The position numbers and the translations under genes were made by a program. Positions 29,301-35,457 of a stretch of 54,961 bases of DNA are shown here, in pieces. Position 1 is the first letter of the stretch, and each line of letters begins with the position of its first letter. This DNA is from Myxococcales bacterium (GTDB taxonomy: Bacteria > Myxococcota_A > UBA9042 > GCA-2863065), in NCBI GenBank assembly GCA_018780435.1, contig JADMJS010000762.1:1-54961 (forward strand). Direction: 5' to 3'. The notes below the pieces were generated by a model, which saw only the letters and a list, made by a program, of their open reading frames with translations, ran no database searches and was not told where the DNA came from.

Positions 29301-32300
29301 GCGACGGCGTGAAGCAGCCCGCGTTGCAGGAGGCCTGCGACGACGGGAACACCACGTCCGAAGACGGCTGTTCCGCGACGTGCCGGGTTGAGCGCTGTGG
29401 CGACGGGGTGCTTCAGGCTGGCCTCGGTGAAGAGTGCGACGACCAGAACAGCGTGGCGCTCGACGGGTGTAGTCCGGCCTGCCGTGTCGAACGTTGTGGC
29501 GACGGCACAATCCAGGTCTCCCGTGGCGAGACCTGCGACGACGGCAATACCGCCGCTGACGACGGTTGTAGCCCCATGTGCGTGACGGAGGCGTGCACGG
29601 GCTTCCGCATCACGATCGGCTTCGAAGGTTCACCGAATCAGTCGCGGTTCCGGCCGTGGCGAGTCGAGCGGGCCTCTGACGGGGCGGTCGTCACCCCCCT
29701 GTGGAAGGCCGTGACCTATCGGAACTCCTACACGCGCGTCGGGTGGATCCACGGCATACGCCTCTATCCCGGCGACTACGTCCTCGTGGTCGACGGTGGC
29801 CAGTTTACCGGCATGGAGTACCTCATTGAACAGCCCTCGGGCGCCGTGGCGCTCCAGGGGATCCTCACGGGTTCGCTCGGCGAGTCGCGTATCCCCTTCG
29901 TCGCCGAGTGTGACCCGACGTGGTGCGGCGACGGGGTGGTTCAGGCCGGCGAAGCCTGTGATGACGGGAACTTCTCGAGTGGTGACGGCTGCTCCGAGAC
30001 CTGTGTGGTCGAGCGCTGCGGCGACGGGACCGTCCAGCCCGCCCTTGGGGAGGGGTGCGACGACGGCAATACGAACGAGGCCGACGGGTGCGGCCCGACT
30101 TGCCGCGTCGAGCGCTGTGGCGACGGCGTCAAGCAGGTCTTCCGGGGCGAGGCCTGCGACGATGGCAATACGAACGGCGGCGATGGGTGCGACGCCGGGT
30201 GCATCGTCGAGATCTGCGGCAACGGTCGGCTTCAGCCACCGGAGACGTGTGACGACGGAAACACCGACGACCGAGACGGGTGCGGCCCGACGTGCCGGGT
30301 CGAGCGCTGTGGCGACGGGACCATTCAGCCGTGGCGCGGCGAGATCTGTGACGATGGCAACGTCGCTGGGAAAGACGGCTGTGATCCACTGTGCGCCCTG
30401 GAGGTCTGCGGCAACGGGGTCCTGCAGCCCGCGACCGAAGGGTGTGACGACGGCAACGTCGTCAGTGGCGACGGTTGCTCCGAGGACTGCGTCCCCGAGC
30501 GGTGCGGCGACGGGATACGGCAGCCACTGCTCGGCGAAGTCTGCGACGGGCTCGACGGGACGCCGCCCGGAGAGACGTGCGCGTCGACGTGCCGCGTTCG
30601 CGGTTGTTCCGATCTCATCGTCGACGCAGCCTCGGATGAGACCTGTGACGACGGCAATCTCCTCGCTGGCGACGGGTGCAGCCCCCTGTGCCAGTACGAG
30701 TCATGCGCGACCTACGCCATTGACGTCGTCGCGGGCAGCGACAACCCGGCTTGGACCGTCGTCAATGCCGCCGGGAAGGTCGTCGCGTCCTCACCCGTCT
30801 ACGCGGTCGGGCAGACGAGTACGATCCTCTCCCTGGTCGATGGGACCTACCGATTCGTCGCCTCGACTCGCAACGGCTGGTCGCTTCCGCAGGGGTGGTA
30901 CGGCTCGTCGTATCGAATCGTCGATATGACCGGCGGGGCCACGCTCGCTAGTGGCGCCCCCGGCCAGTCGAAGTCGCCTTACCCCGAACAGGCCGTCGAG
31001 TTCACGGTGCGCTGCGCGAAGGGGTGTGGCGACGGCCAACTCCAGCCGAGCTTCGGCGAAGCCTGCGATGACGGCAATGTGAAGGCCGGTGACGGCTGCG
31101 GAGCGACGTGCCAAGTCGAGAGCTGTTCTCAGCACGAGATTCGAATCATCACCAACAATCCGAACGTGTCTCCCATGGCGTCCTGGCGTCTTCGGAATAG
31201 TTCGGGGAAGGTCGTGGCAGAGCGGTCGCCGGGCGGCGCCATGAAGACGCCGGTCTCACTGCCCGACGGGACCTACACCCTCACGGTCGGCAGCGTGAAC
31301 GGCTACGTTCCGGCGGCGTGGTACCAAGGCCGCCTGGAGGTCGCCGATCTCGCTCGCGGCCTCGTCCTCTTGCAGGGCAAGCCGAGCGAAGACGCCGCGT
31401 TCTATACGTTCACGGTCCGCTGTGAAGGCGGTTGCGGCGACGAGCGAGTCGACGTCGTCGCGGGCGAGCAGTGTGATGACGGCAACACGGCCCCTGGCGA
31501 TGGCTGTGACGGAAGCTGCCAGGGTGAACCCTGCGCCGCCCACACACTGTCGCTCAATATTGGCACGAGCGACCCCTCACGGCTGGGCTGGATGATCCTC
31601 GATCTCGCGGGTCGCATCCGCTACCGCGTCGAACCGGGTACATACCAGGCCGAAGGCCAAGTTACGGTCCCACTCTGGCTGCCACCGGCGACCTACCGCT
31701 TCGAAGCGTTCGGTCCCGGCGGCGTCGGCCCGAGCAACGACTGGTTCCCCGCGACGCACTTCGCCATCGCCTCGACGACGGGGAGCCTCGTCTTCGACCA
31801 TCCCGCCGATGGGCGTCCCAGCGCGAGCTACGCCTTTACGACGCAATGTGCGGCGTCCTGTGGTGACAGCGTCCATCAGCCCGGGCTCGGGGAGGCCTGC
31901 GACGATCCGGGGGGGACCTCGTGTTCGCCGGACTGCCAAACGTCCCTCTGCGGGGAGAGGGTCGTGCGGATCTTCCCGACCTATGAGGAGCTGAACGCGC
32001 CGTCGTGGGCCATCCGAGATCCCCGGGGGAACGTCGTGGCGACACCGGGGACGTCGGAGTTGGTCTCGAGCCCGGCAGGGTTCCAAGGGATGGTGTGGAA
32101 GGTCGAGGTCCAAACCGGACCGGGCACCTACACCATCAGCACGGATCGACGTAGCGGCGGCTTCAACTTCAGCGTTGAGGATCTGTCGGGCAATGTCGTG
32201 GTGCCGCGGCAGAAGAGCGTCTGGGGATCTGGAGACGCGGTCCTTCATCGCGGCGTCTTCGCGCTCGGCTGTGAACAACGTTGTGGGGATCGCGTCACGC

Positions 32301-34120
32301 AGCCGCATCGCGGCGAGGCCTGCGACGACGGCAATTCGTTTACAGGCGACGGCTGCGACTCGGCATGCCAGCGCGAAGCCGGTGGTCTGTGTGGTGACGG
32401 TCTCGTGAGGCCCCTGCTCGGCGAAGGCTGCGATGACGGCAACACCCTCTCGGGCGACGGCTGCAACGCGGCGTGCCGACGCGAGTTCTGCGGGGACGGC
32501 ACGGTGCAGGCAGCGACTGGCGAGACGTGCGACGACGGCAACGGCGATCCGAATGACCGATGTGTACGATGTCAAGTGAACCTCTGTGGCGACGGCACGC
32601 TGGACGCAGGGGAGGAGTGCGACTATGCGAGACCGATCGACGCGGCGGGGTGCGATAAGACCTGTCGTTGGTCGCCGTGTGTCTACTTCGACGTCCACGT
32701 CCGTTGGCTCAATCCGTCGACGCCGCTGTCGGCCGTACCGGGGCTCGGCTTCGTCGCATCGGCCGTCGCGATGGGCTACGTCGTCGCGAACCTGCAGACG
32801 CTCGTCTGGTCCATTCACGACCAGACTCGCGACGCCGTGGTGCCACTCACGGTCCCGACCGTCTTCGGGTCGGCGTTCGAGCGCGTCCACGTCTGGCCGG
32901 GCTACGGCGTGACCCGGCCCGGCGGCGTGAAAGACGCCTACACCACGCTCCTCCAGTTCCTCGCCGAGTACTTCGCCAAACAGGCGACGGCGTTCGCTGT
33001 CAACCCTGTCATCGAGTTCGTGCACCGGGACATCCTGCTCAAACCGGGCACGAACGTCTTCCGTCGCCAGGTCTATCTGCCGACGGCCTGGACCTTCGCC
33101 CTCGTCTCCCTCGAGAACCGATTTGGCGACGTCGTCTGGCAGGGCTCGACGTCGAGTGACTACCTGAACACGCTCATCCCCGGCAGCATCATCGAGACCC
33201 CGTTCACGGTTCAGTGCACATTCAAGTGCGGCGACGGTGTCGTACAGCACAAATACGAAGAGACGTGTGACGACGGCAATCAAGTCGGTGGCGACGGGTG
33301 CGACAGCGCGTGTCGGCTCGAACATCTGCCCATGCGCACAATCCCCGGCGGCGCGTTCATGATGGGCTCGCCTCCGGACGAGCATCTCAGGCGCCCCGAC
33401 GAGACCTTGCATCCGGTCCAGGTTGGCAACTTCGAGATCGGGATCTTCGAAGTGACCCGCTCCGAGCTCGCGCACCCCAGCGGCGACTACACGCCGACGT
33501 GGACCCATTGGCTCGACCAACTCGTGAACCGCGCTCCAGCGGCCGCCACCTGGAACACCGCGGCGGCGTACGCCAACGCCGTCTCGTGGTCGCGGGGGCT
33601 CGAGGAGTGTTATGCCTGCGAGAACGGCCATTGCGTCCCGCAGAAAGCCCCGCGTGACTGCCTGGGCTACCGGCTGCCGACCGAAGCGGAGTGGGAATAC
33701 GCCGCTCGGGAGCTGGGCAAGGAGAAACGCCCCTGGTTACGAGCCTATACGCTGCGGCAGCAGGCCCAGGTCGACTACTCGACGGTGATCGGTAACCCGA
33801 CCGGCATGTGGCCGGCGGGCTCGCGTCGTCCGAACGAACTCGGGCTCTTCGACATGCTCGGCAACGGCGTCGAGTGGGTGCACGACGGCTACGGCCCGTA
33901 CCCGCAGCCGACGGGGAACGTCGCTCCGGGCCTGGTCGCGAACCCCTCTGGCGTTGGGGCGTCGTCGACACGGATCCTTCGCGGCGGACGAGTCTGGATC
34001 GAGTCGCCTCAGTTTCCGGGCGGCGGACCGAGCAACCTGCGCTTCGGCGCGCGCGCCACGGCACTTCAGTCCGACTCGTCCATGTTCAACGTCTTCCGGC
34101 TCGCCCGCACCTTGCCCTGA
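17357..34120 (+). CDS. Giant lipoprotein with Myxo disulfide-rich repeats, beta domains and C-terminal SUMF1-like domain
   Basis: One 5587-residue protein. The start ATG 17357 has GGAG 5 nt upstream and a lipoprotein signal MRSKLSPLVVLIVLAGC (lipobox LAGC, Cys17). Residues about 20-220 are an acidic Pro/Thr-rich linker with DTEAPP repeats. From about 240 to 5320 I count about 69 Cys-rich repeats of the Myxococcus disulfide-rich type (TIGR02232/DUF4215-like: CGDG..Q..LGE.CDDGN...GDGC...C), alone or in runs of up to 14. They are interleaved with about 26 copies of a 90-110-residue beta-rich domain (GW.L.D..G.VVA...V.L.DG.Y.L...GW.G....L.D..G....GTL). Residues about 5325-5587 are SUMF1/FGE-like: IPGGAFMMGSPPDEH, YRLPTEAEWEYAAR, NELGLFDMLGNGVEW, RILRGG. 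The final segment lacks the FGE catalytic Cys. It is probably anchored to the membrane and exposed outside. A role in adhesion, predation or envelope structure is a guess. Confidence 0.9.
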   Translation: MRSKLSPLVVLIVLAGCGAEPELSSSGLPPGADIGPDVTVQVNDATPADDRDALADDVSGTPGPASDVVPPDIEVAPDSAVLPDSVAVETESPADTDPIADSELSTDTAIPVDAEVPVDAEVPLDTELSVDAEPPVDSVLSVDIEEPADTNAPIDSEGPLDTAVPVDTEAPPDTEAPPDAEAPPDTEVPPDTEAPPDTEVPSDTEPTVDVTPPPDVVEPPIDCDTPEDCPSSGAPCEVATCEAGLCGVGVDPNCAALPRCGNGTRERGEVCDDGNVLGGDGCDEACASERCGDGLVETALGELCDDGGVAPFDGCDGRCVPEVCGNGFRQFGEACDAGDRDVDDDGCTPECEYAPCTAFVLGLDFPEAPWAVAWALRDHTGETVAGATTGTYAGRTSATIPMRLLPGPYELIFSDVAPGVPGLTFSLTDAAGAVVLAGTKGEPGAVVFDVTAECSTFCGDGVVSADEGCDDGSRVDGDGCSASCQVESCGDGTVQPLLDEACDGGEACGVDCRRLGCGDTVVVAPETCDDGDVVSGDGCSAACDEERCGDGVVQRLLGEVCDDGSPTFGAACTDACSVHRCGPVRVEVTPGDNVLATWTLRDELGAVVSSGGAGPASTGTSLTLFGGRYLLSMDGGDWLGGALVVRDASDTVLATGTGPLPGLGTESSAHLELDLPCITSWCGDGAPDEPLGELCDDGNRNSGDGCDDRCEPESCTPTCVEPPCEDACAAACAPVLVRTRTGQYGALVAWRIEDAHGHLLASAPPGTFGDDDDVTTAVALPPGVHGLILESPMAFGWPSGSVDVRDVTGALLAEGTLAAATRSALPLKAACITAWCGDGIPSESDGETCDDGNRDGGDGCGPSCLIERCGDGLVQSGRGEACDDGENVDGDGCSAACILEGCGDGVTHAGLGELCDDGNERPGDGCSAFCVVEGCGDGALQAILGETCDDGNTVPGDRCDADCHLEGCGNGDLEADLGEGCDDGNTLPGDGCSAACQEERCGDGLVSEAAGETCDDGADVPGDGCDANCRLEACTSHTLRVEIPATSSESAVVSWTLEAADGRVLATAPAYPGAGVHETTVELPPGENVLVADGDGVATISLVDRARTVLASATLELGGDAQMVVFTSGCIEAWCGDGLVQPGRGEVCDDGNTAPDDGCTNACALARCGDGIVQTGLLEECDDGGVGTPGEADGCSESCLEERCGNGRLDLGEACDDGATEPEDGCSASCVLERCGDGVTQLPLGEECDGGLGASIDDGCSEDCRLEICGDGVVHVVFGEECDLGEANGASLSPCDVDCIAIVCGDDRLHPSEACDDGNDESGDGCSSECVVELCGDGVTQLGLGETCDDGGVEPGDGCTDRCQRERCGDGTQQGGEACDDGGTEVGDGCSELCVVERCGDGVVQAALGETCDAGETVDPTCSASCSVPRCGDGQVHVIMGEECDDGGKGDDDGCSAACRLERCGDGTQHVALGEACDDGNEAEGDGCGPTCAVEVCGDARVQAPRENCDDGNVASGDGCDAACRREFCGDGTTQPGIGESCDDGANVDADGCDGACNSETCGNGLAQAGEACDDGNTVADDGCSPTCAIEACAPYVLTLTAAAGLTLSGAHHAWRIEDELGDTVATSAGVELAGASAETRVPLRPGVHRVVFVNPSGLGWNGAVLTLREDDGAVVASGAYGEAASASFTARCQRAWCSDGALQASRGELCDDGNRASRDGCGPTCQLEACRNVTVIARSTWVTGMGWNIRDGAGLLVAERSFETPPSTYSSYEQGATLVPGRTYTLTGIGPGGFNPPGWQGGQLELRDHAGGLMAVMSLVVGESQKSVSFTLACDERCGDGRTQPGLGETCDDGSLVAGDGCDATCQTETCARWTVEATSAAGYGQNVRWSLKRAGVIAAESGPWVRPPDGLITTSVPALDGEYLIELHALGTGWGNVGRFVLRDGGGGIRADIPFTTGNYASRSVVASCAAPTCRDGIVQPLYGEGCEDGNDAEKDGCSPTCTWEPCSAHTLALSNTSAATRLTIRNAAGVLVVATAAGALSGVTSLPLNLSDGLHTFELTSDRSTPATLKDHLGTTLVEGTFPSTARSFRVSCKKGCGDGAIQPGETCDDGGETAGDGCSETCALEGCSAYRLITQSRPGTTAIGWSLRDALGTPVATGEYVSNGASRTVPVSLVDGTYSLQLTSTQSGWNGGYWALVDARDRVVHTGTLASGSTATVSLPVRCTGVCGDGVLAPNEECDDGARVAGDGCDASCQAEPCGAHVITVFNPALNSSLGWELYDDGRLIALATADMLGAGVRSDRAVVFGVGNFTFRTLLHQGGLGSGWGAASYAIDDFAGGRMAEGTLVSGIQGDVTLVESCTQRCGDGLLQPTLGETCDDGALTSGDGCDASCRDEACAVHTITVDGGADASLLGWRLVNAQGNTVAEAPIGSFSAGAITSRTVELVDGDYSLVGLEAANNGVTSYSWIEVHDHEGGRLASGALDGGQTLSVSAACPSACGDGIAATAAGEECDDGAKAPGDGCDASCEAEACGRPTLWITPNGNAALLGWRIEDSAGRVVVRGRPGTLTPSTPAAIPLVLPAGAFRLRLTDPSSNASYWTGSTVEVDDGGGARLLRWIPGSSDAATPQPFTVDCTAACGNGVVQAGYGEACDDGNTAGGDGCSATCQSEPCARHQLEVITEGSAWTIGWRLVDPLGRTAIERPIGSLASNQTTVTPLVMPTGPWSLVLDAVQAANGWNGSRFILRDDGGAIILEGTLPAGNAVITYPIETACEAPCGDGRVQPGYGETCDDGGTVPGDGCDATCRYEVCSQATIEMETSALVGAPVSWRLEDASGKVLASAAQGSLQPGTVTSTPVSLLDGAYTLVVGSTDVRGWAGGILRVRDAGGDVLRTMTLESFGSATASFAMACTGECGNGIVQPSRGEACDDGDLVAGDGCNALCQLEPCARHRLVVHADGYGGSIGWAIRDAEGNLVANRSPGSLPPLASTATDVEFGSGAYTLELLRAPGGWGWNDSRYELKDAGGAVVLSGTLAEGTYGAVPFVEACDLGCGDDFVQTGIGEQCEDGNTAPLDGCAGCLYEACAGYRLRVVTNGAGPNLGWRVDSASGVTVATRPIGSLPTSGETTTDVPMPDGDYAIHLSVSPGLSGWYGSYYELLDHVGGLVRTGTLTSGTAESIPITARCAQRCGDGLAQPGRGESCDDGNELSGDGCAPGCIAEACSAHTVRLRTTFAGPETSVVLSDAAGRVRARRDRGSLMNQSTVSIPVTLEEGLYTVALGGADGTGWSGGDLVVTDAVGTVLGTTALLSATGSLSLDVRCARSCGDGLLSPGLGETCDDGGTDPEDGCSATCKIERCGDGVVQASRSESCDDGNTDSNDGCSATCIVERCGDGVRQTAEACEDGGSEGGDGCSATCTVEPCAAHVLRIRTGEFALPSGWMLSRDAAHPGQAALVTSAPASSHATPLVTTEQSVTLYDGVHAFAPVDLSGVYGWLGAAYSVINVQSGAVIATGTFDGSSVAPQQFDVSCKPKACGNGRLESGEGCDDGDTDGGDGCDASCQPEQCARATLELTWSGVGSDVSWELVRGAPGALTASDPRVASGAVGSLSASTSPTTLGIPLAIGADALVFRIRSLARTSVTWRIVDIANTSLASGALTASLLLTPRVAETPLFFTCPAVWCGDGIVSAALGEECDDGNAASLDGCDEDCRDEFCGDGILQPVLGETCDDGGTSDNDGCGPLCAVELCGDGLLQPALGEQCDDGGLVGGDGCDGTCVIERCGDGIVQPALGEVCDDGNLEPGDGCTASCRPEPCRTYTLELSAGDYAGPVSWQVVRVTTGGVVVASSWSATAGATRLVTVQLPDGDYQLRLSRIATDASGPSLRLRDFVAGVVTTITMAAGDAAAEDVVVLTCEKSCGDGIVQPGLGEQCDDGGTAAEDGCGPTCRLERCGDGVIQTSRSETCDDGNTLSGDGCSLACITERCGDGVKQPALQEACDDGNTTSEDGCSATCRVERCGDGVLQAGLGEECDDQNSVALDGCSPACRVERCGDGTIQVSRGETCDDGNTAADDGCSPMCVTEACTGFRITIGFEGSPNQSRFRPWRVERASDGAVVTPLWKAVTYRNSYTRVGWIHGIRLYPGDYVLVVDGGQFTGMEYLIEQPSGAVALQGILTGSLGESRIPFVAECDPTWCGDGVVQAGEACDDGNFSSGDGCSETCVVERCGDGTVQPALGEGCDDGNTNEADGCGPTCRVERCGDGVKQVFRGEACDDGNTNGGDGCDAGCIVEICGNGRLQPPETCDDGNTDDRDGCGPTCRVERCGDGTIQPWRGEICDDGNVAGKDGCDPLCALEVCGNGVLQPATEGCDDGNVVSGDGCSEDCVPERCGDGIRQPLLGEVCDGLDGTPPGETCASTCRVRGCSDLIVDAASDETCDDGNLLAGDGCSPLCQYESCATYAIDVVAGSDNPAWTVVNAAGKVVASSPVYAVGQTSTILSLVDGTYRFVASTRNGWSLPQGWYGSSYRIVDMTGGATLASGAPGQSKSPYPEQAVEFTVRCAKGCGDGQLQPSFGEACDDGNVKAGDGCGATCQVESCSQHEIRIITNNPNVSPMASWRLRNSSGKVVAERSPGGAMKTPVSLPDGTYTLTVGSVNGYVPAAWYQGRLEVADLARGLVLLQGKPSEDAAFYTFTVRCEGGCGDERVDVVAGEQCDDGNTAPGDGCDGSCQGEPCAAHTLSLNIGTSDPSRLGWMILDLAGRIRYRVEPGTYQAEGQVTVPLWLPPATYRFEAFGPGGVGPSNDWFPATHFAIASTTGSLVFDHPADGRPSASYAFTTQCAASCGDSVHQPGLGEACDDPGGTSCSPDCQTSLCGERVVRIFPTYEELNAPSWAIRDPRGNVVATPGTSELVSSPAGFQGMVWKVEVQTGPGTYTISTDRRSGGFNFSVEDLSGNVVVPRQKSVWGSGDAVLHRGVFALGCEQRCGDRVTQPHRGEACDDGNSFTGDGCDSACQREAGGLCGDGLVRPLLGEGCDDGNTLSGDGCNAACRREFCGDGTVQAATGETCDDGNGDPNDRCVRCQVNLCGDGTLDAGEECDYARPIDAAGCDKTCRWSPCVYFDVHVRWLNPSTPLSAVPGLGFVASAVAMGYVVANLQTLVWSIHDQTRDAVVPLTVPTVFGSAFERVHVWPGYGVTRPGGVKDAYTTLLQFLAEYFAKQATAFAVNPVIEFVHRDILLKPGTNVFRRQVYLPTAWTFALVSLENRFGDVVWQGSTSSDYLNTLIPGSIIETPFTVQCTFKCGDGVVQHKYEETCDDGNQVGGDGCDSACRLEHLPMRTIPGGAFMMGSPPDEHLRRPDETLHPVQVGNFEIGIFEVTRSELAHPSGDYTPTWTHWLDQLVNRAPAAATWNTAAAYANAVSWSRGLEECYACENGHCVPQKAPRDCLGYRLPTEAEWEYAARELGKEKRPWLRAYTLRQQAQVDYSTVIGNPTGMWPAGSRRPNELGLFDMLGNGVEWVHDGYGPYPQPTGNVAPGLVANPSGVGASSTRILRGGRVWIESPQFPGGGPSNLRFGARATALQSDSSMFNVFRLARTLP
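17855..17962 (+). repeat. 18-bp tandem repeat in the acidic linker
   Basis: Six consecutive near-identical 18-bp units based on gacaccgaagccccgccg (coding Asp-Thr-Glu-Ala-Pro-Pro) lie inside the N-terminal linker of the giant lipoprotein. Variants have gac-gcc and gaa-gtg. Such in-frame units change copy number easily, so linker length may vary between strains. Confidence 0.9.
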
Positions 34121-34143
34121 CCTCGCCCGCACCTTGCCCTGAC
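34100..34143 (+). repeat. 22-bp tandem duplication across the giant gene's stop codon
   Basis: The 22-bp unit ctcgcccgcaccttgccctg plus ac occurs twice in a row (34100-34121 and 34122-34143), with a third partial copy starting ctcgccc at 34144. The first copy codes the last residues and the stop, and the second repeats them after the stop. Confidence 0.9.
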
Positions 34144-34145
34144 CT

Positions 34146-34161
34146 CGCCCTCGCGAGGGCG
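34146..34161 (+). terminator. Palindromic hairpin after the giant lipoprotein gene
   Basis: CGCCCTCG-CGAGGGCG is a perfect 16-bp palindrome 25 nt after the stop, with a TTTT run (34170-34173) downstream. It may form a terminator hairpin for the giant gene. Confidence 0.45.
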
Positions 34162-34211
34162 CGACCGGATTTTGCGTGACGTCCTCCCGGGGAGTCGCGC
34201 TAAAAGGCCGG

Positions 34212-34829
34212 ATGCCCAAGCCGCCCTACCAGCGCCCCATCCGCTCGCGTTACCTCGACGGCCTCGAGCTCATCTGGCTGTCGACCGGGCGTCGGCTCGG
34301 CCTGACCTTGCGCCGCGATCCGAGCATCTTCAGCCGCACCGACGGCTCAGGCCACCTCTGGCTCGGACCGCGCACCGACCTCGACCCGGACGACACGCTC
34401 TGCCAGATGCTCCTGCACGAGCTCTGTCACTGGATCACCAATGGGATCGAGACCTTCCACGAGCAGGACTGGGGCTTCCCACTCATGGATTACGACGATC
34501 CGCGCGAGTTCTCCTCGTTGCGCCTCCAGGCGTGGCTCGCCGACCAGCACGGCCTTCGAGGCATGCTCGGGCCGACCGGAAAGTACCGCGAGTACTTCGA
34601 TCGGATCGGCTCGGACCCGCTCGCGCCGCTCGACGACTCGCCGGAGGAGGCCCACATCGTGGCCGTCGCGCGGGAGGCCATCGTGCGCAGCCAGGCGGCG
34701 CCTTTTCAGCCGGCGCTCGGGCAGGCGCTCACGGCGACCGCGACGCTGCGAGACTTGCTCTTGCCTTTCGACGTCGATCACCTCGCGGACGATGACGACG
34801 AGGGATTGCCGAGTCTTTGGACGCGATGA
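34212..34829 (+). CDS. Small HExxH-motif putative metalloprotein
   Basis: A 205-residue soluble protein starting at ATG 34212 (AAAGG close upstream; an in-frame GTG at 34176 lacks a ribosome site). Residues 67-75 read LLHELCHWI, an HExxH zinc-binding motif (His69, Glu70, His73) followed by a conserved-looking FHEQDWGFP that could supply the third ligand. The C-terminal half is helical with an acidic tail (DDDDEG). No signal peptide, so the protein should be cytoplasmic. It may be a metallopeptidase-like protein of a family I do not recognise. It follows the giant gene and precedes a Uma2 gene, with no clear operon. Confidence 0.75.
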   Translation: MPKPPYQRPIRSRYLDGLELIWLSTGRRLGLTLRRDPSIFSRTDGSGHLWLGPRTDLDPDDTLCQMLLHELCHWITNGIETFHEQDWGFPLMDYDDPREFSSLRLQAWLADQHGLRGMLGPTGKYREYFDRIGSDPLAPLDDSPEEAHIVAVAREAIVRSQAAPFQPALGQALTATATLRDLLLPFDVDHLADDDDEGLPSLWTR

Positions 34830-34884
34830 CGTCAAACGCGGTGGCCCTTGCTCCCGCTCCGATGGACTGGCACCATTTGAGCCC

Positions 34885-35457
34885 ATGGAGACGCTCTCGA
34901 CCTTCGCTCCCACCCTGTCTCAGCGTCGCTTGCGGCGGCTGGAGTATGACCAGCTCGTATCCCTAGGGGCCTTCGATGGCGAGAAGCTTGAGCTGATTCG
35001 AGGGGCGCTGAGCACCATGAGCCCAACACGGCCAAGTCACTCGTACGTCATTCAGGAGCTCACTGCCCGATTCATCATCGGCCTCAGGGGGCGAGCCATC
35101 CTTCGCGTCCAGTCTCCGTTCATTGCGACGGATGACTCGGAACCCGAGCCGGACTTCGCCGTCGTGCCGAGTGACGACTACGCGAGCGAGCATCCGGACG
35201 AGGCGACGCTCGTGGTCGAAGTCGCGGAGTCGTCGCTCCGCTACGACCGCGACGTGAAGGGCCCGCTCTACGCAGAGAGCCAAGTCGGAGAGTACTGGAT
35301 CGTCGCCATCGAGCGCGGTTGCATCGAGGTCTATCGCGACCCCGCCGACGGCCGCTGGAACACGTCATTCATCGTGGGCCGCGAGGGCTCAGTCGCACCG
35401 CTCGCGTTCCCCGATCTCGTCATCCCCGCCGGGGCGATACTCCCGCCCCCGAAGTAA
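34885..35457 (+). CDS. Uma2 family (DUF820) putative endonuclease
   Basis: A 190-residue Uma2-family protein with a PD-(D/E)XK-like nuclease fold. Recognised segments: Leu-Glu-Leu-Ile-Arg-Gly (LELIRG, Glu37), EPDFAVVP with Asp90, LVVEVAESSLRYDRD with Glu112, and K125 in DVKGPLYAESQVGEYWIV. These match the family's expected catalytic pattern (E, D, E-x-K-like). I start at ATG 34885, because the longer open frame reads inside the preceding gene's region. Uma2 proteins are abundant in cyanobacteria and myxobacteria and their biological role is poorly known. The 3' end overlaps the convergent anti-sigma gene by 38 nt. Confidence 0.9.
   Translation: METLSTFAPTLSQRRLRRLEYDQLVSLGAFDGEKLELIRGALSTMSPTRPSHSYVIQELTARFIIGLRGRAILRVQSPFIATDDSEPEPDFAVVPSDDYASEHPDEATLVVEVAESSLRYDRDVKGPLYAESQVGEYWIVAIERGCIEVYRDPADGRWNTSFIVGREGSVAPLAFPDLVIPAGAILPPPK

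Noticed and set aside
17855..34120. Regularly spaced repeats that might suggest a CRISPR array.
   Set aside because: The repeats are in-frame coding units of a disulfide-rich protein with variable sequence and no unique spacers of constant length.
33332..34120. Active formylglycine-generating enzyme.
   Set aside because: The catalytic Cys region at the C-terminus is missing and the domain is the end of a giant lipoprotein, so catalysis is unlikely.
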